Positions 6,007 to 7,094 of a stretch of 7,094 nt of DNA are shown here, in pieces (position 1 is the stretch's first letter; each line of letters begins with the position of its first letter). The stretch is taken from the NCBI GenBank assembly GCA_946618265.1, contig CAMOLA010000075.1:1-7094 (forward strand), written 5' to 3'. The translations under genes were made by a program, and so were the position numbers. The notes beneath the pieces were generated by a model. It was not told the origin of the DNA. It made no database searches and saw only the letters and a list, made by a program, of their open reading frames with translations. This DNA is from an uncultured Eggerthellaceae bacterium (GTDB lineage Bacteria; Actinomycetota; Coriobacteriia; Coriobacteriales; Eggerthellaceae).

Positions 6007-7094
6007 CTATTCTCCGAGGAGGCCTCCCAGAAGGTCTTCGGGTTCTTCGGAGCTTGCGGGCTCTTCGTCAGCCGCGGTCTCTTCGGGCTCGGACGACGTG
6101 AGGCCGAATCCCAGCGAATCCATCGAGCCGAGCAGCGCGTCGAGCTCTTCGAGATTGCGCTGGTACGAGCGCGGAGGCAACGCCTCGCCGAGCATGTCTT
6201 CGCCCTCGGTGTTGAACGTCGGGGGCTCGTCGCCGCCGATGAGGATGTTGTCATCGGGCGAGAACACCATGTCGAGCAGCTGCGACATGTCATCGCTCGA
6301 CGCCGTCAGGTCGTCTTCGATGACGCTGAGCAGGTCGCGCTCTTCCAAGCCGGCCTTGAGCTCCTCGATCGCCTTCGCGCCGATGCCCTCGATGCGAAGC
6401 AGGTCGTCTTCGGTATGGCCGAGCAGATCGGCGACCGTCTCGATGCCGGCCTCCGAGAACTTGTTGGCCCAACGCTGGGACACGCCGAGGTCGTCGTAGA
6501 TGTAGAGGCGCGCGTCCTCGTCGGACAGCATGCTGGAACGGCGTCCGAACGACGGGCCGTATCCACCATAGAAGCCGCCGAAGCTGCCGGTCATGTTGAG
6601 GTAGCCCTCGCCGTCGAGCGACCAATCCTGCGGCTGCGGCAGCAGGTCCTCGATGTCGCGCAGAGCCTCGGGGGCGTAATCCGGAAGCGCATCGCCCTCG
6701 ACGCGCTCGATGGGCTCGCCCTTGTAGGTGAGCTCGACGTTGCGGTAGCGCTTGAGGCCCGTGCCGGCGGGAATCGGCTTGCCGATGATGACGTTTTCCT
6801 TCAAGCCGTTGAGCTTGTCGGTCTTGCCTTCGATGGCGGCATCGGTGAGCACCTTGGTGGTCTCCTGGAACGACGCGGCCGACATCCAGGAATCGGTGGC
6901 CAGAGACGCCTTGGTGATGCCGAGCAGCAGGGGCTGGCCGACAGGCGGGTTCTTGCCTTCCGCGATAAGCTCGTTGGCTGCATCCTGGAACTCGTAGCGG
7001 TTGACCTGGCGTCCCGGCAGGTAATCGGAATCGCCCGGATCGAGCACCGTCACCTTGCGCAGCATCTGGCGCGCGATGACCTCGATGTGCTTGT
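6007..7094 (-). CDS. rpoC: DNA-directed RNA polymerase beta' subunit, C-terminal part (5' end beyond window)
   Basis: The frame enters at the window edge and gives 361 complete residues ending at TAG (6009-6007). The first part is highly conserved beta' sequence: [14 protein letters not shown] at the edge, then [34 protein letters not shown] and [13 protein letters not shown]. This region lies near the base of the polymerase where beta' contacts omega and the core. Many beta' proteins end shortly after the IPAGTG segment. This one continues for about 240 residues: a connecting segment, a Gly/aromatic linker (about 168-186 of the visible part), a helix-hairpin-helix domain resembling the alpha CTD (about 193-249), and an acidic tail ending [10 protein letters not shown]. 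The ATG at 7065 is an internal Met, not the start. A terminator follows the stop. Identity is certain; the role of the tail is unknown. Confidence 0.98.
   Translation of the reverse strand, partial: KHIEVIARQMLRKVTVLDPGDSDYLPGRQVNRYEFQDAANELIAEGKNPPVGQPLLLGITKASLATDSWMSAASFQETTKVLTDAAIEGKTDKLNGLKENVIIGKPIPAGTGLKRYRNVELTYKGEPIERVEGDALPDYAPEALRDIEDLLPQPQDWSLDGEGYLNMTGSFGGFYGGYGPSFGRRSSMLSDEDARLYIYDDLGVSQRWANKFSEAGIETVADLLGHTEDDLLRIEGIGAKAIEELKAGLEERDLLSVIEDDLTASSDDMSQLLDMVFSPDDNILIGGDEPPTFNTEGEDMLGEALPPRSYQRNLEELDALLGSMDSLGFGLTSSEPEETAADEEPASSEEPEDLLGGLLGE
6346..6516 (-). other. Alpha-CTD-like helix-hairpin-helix domain within the RpoC tail
   Basis: Visible residues 193-249 match the layout of the alpha-subunit C-terminal domain. 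[11 protein letters not shown] is followed by [20 protein letters not shown] and [14 protein letters not shown]. Aligned without gaps to the E. coli alpha CTD, the DNA-contact residues Arg265, Asn268, Gly296, Lys298 and Glu302 correspond to Arg207, Asn210, Gly238, Lys240 and Glu244 here; Ser299 is Ala241. The spacing from Arg to Gly is 31 residues in both. The E. coli sequence used is recalled, not looked up. Generic HhH domains share part of this pattern, so the alpha-CTD call is an inference. Confidence 0.7.

Noticed and set aside
6007..7065. Met codon at 7065 as the start of a separate 352-residue protein
   Set aside because: The frame continues upstream to the window edge with conserved beta' residues (KHIEVIARQ), so this is an internal Met of rpoC.

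Overview
The window holds three minus-strand genes in the order rpoC (3' end only), ppk1 and pap (start plus nearly all of the coding region, cut at base 1). The DNA is GC-rich, with strong third-position G/C, which is why long shadow reading frames run antisense to the genes. The style of the proteins (a long tail on RpoC, a PPK1 with big Gln/Pro-rich tails) suggests a high-GC actinobacterial lineage. My best guess is the class Coriobacteriia (Eggerthella/Slackia-like). This rests on general resemblance, not on a search.

Region by region. Bases 6007-7094 encode the last 361 complete residues of the RNA polymerase beta' subunit. After the canonical beta' C-terminal region comes a tail of roughly 240 residues. 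It contains a Gly/aromatic linker, a domain that looks like the alpha-subunit C-terminal domain (helix-hairpin-helix, with DNA-contact residues aligned without gaps), and an acidic end. Bases 5714-6006 are intergenic. They hold a clean intrinsic terminator for rpoC, a 69-nt nested palindrome, and a good sigma-70-type promoter (TTGATG-17-TATAAA) just upstream of ppk1. Bases 1781-5713 encode a 1310-residue PPK1. Its catalytic core of about 690 residues sits between a 297-residue N-terminal tail and a tail of about 325 residues at the C-terminus, both low-complexity, and the core also carries a lysine-rich insertion. After a 32-nt gap comes pap (1-1748), a tandem-domain PPK2 protein.

How the genes work together. 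PPK1 reversibly transfers the terminal phosphate of ATP to polyphosphate. The two-domain PPK2 protein (polyphosphate:AMP phosphotransferase) uses polyphosphate to turn AMP into ADP. As one operon they would form a polyphosphate storage and nucleotide-recharging module. The rpoC gene is insulated from it by the terminator and is probably only a neighbour.

The two most unusual features are the alpha-CTD-like module on beta' and the architecture of PPK1. In PPK1 these are disordered tails with repeats, an acidic-Ser-Lys tract like polyphosphate-binding PASK motifs, a Lys-rich insertion, a duplicated short motif and a basic C-terminus. Both are open to simple computational checks.
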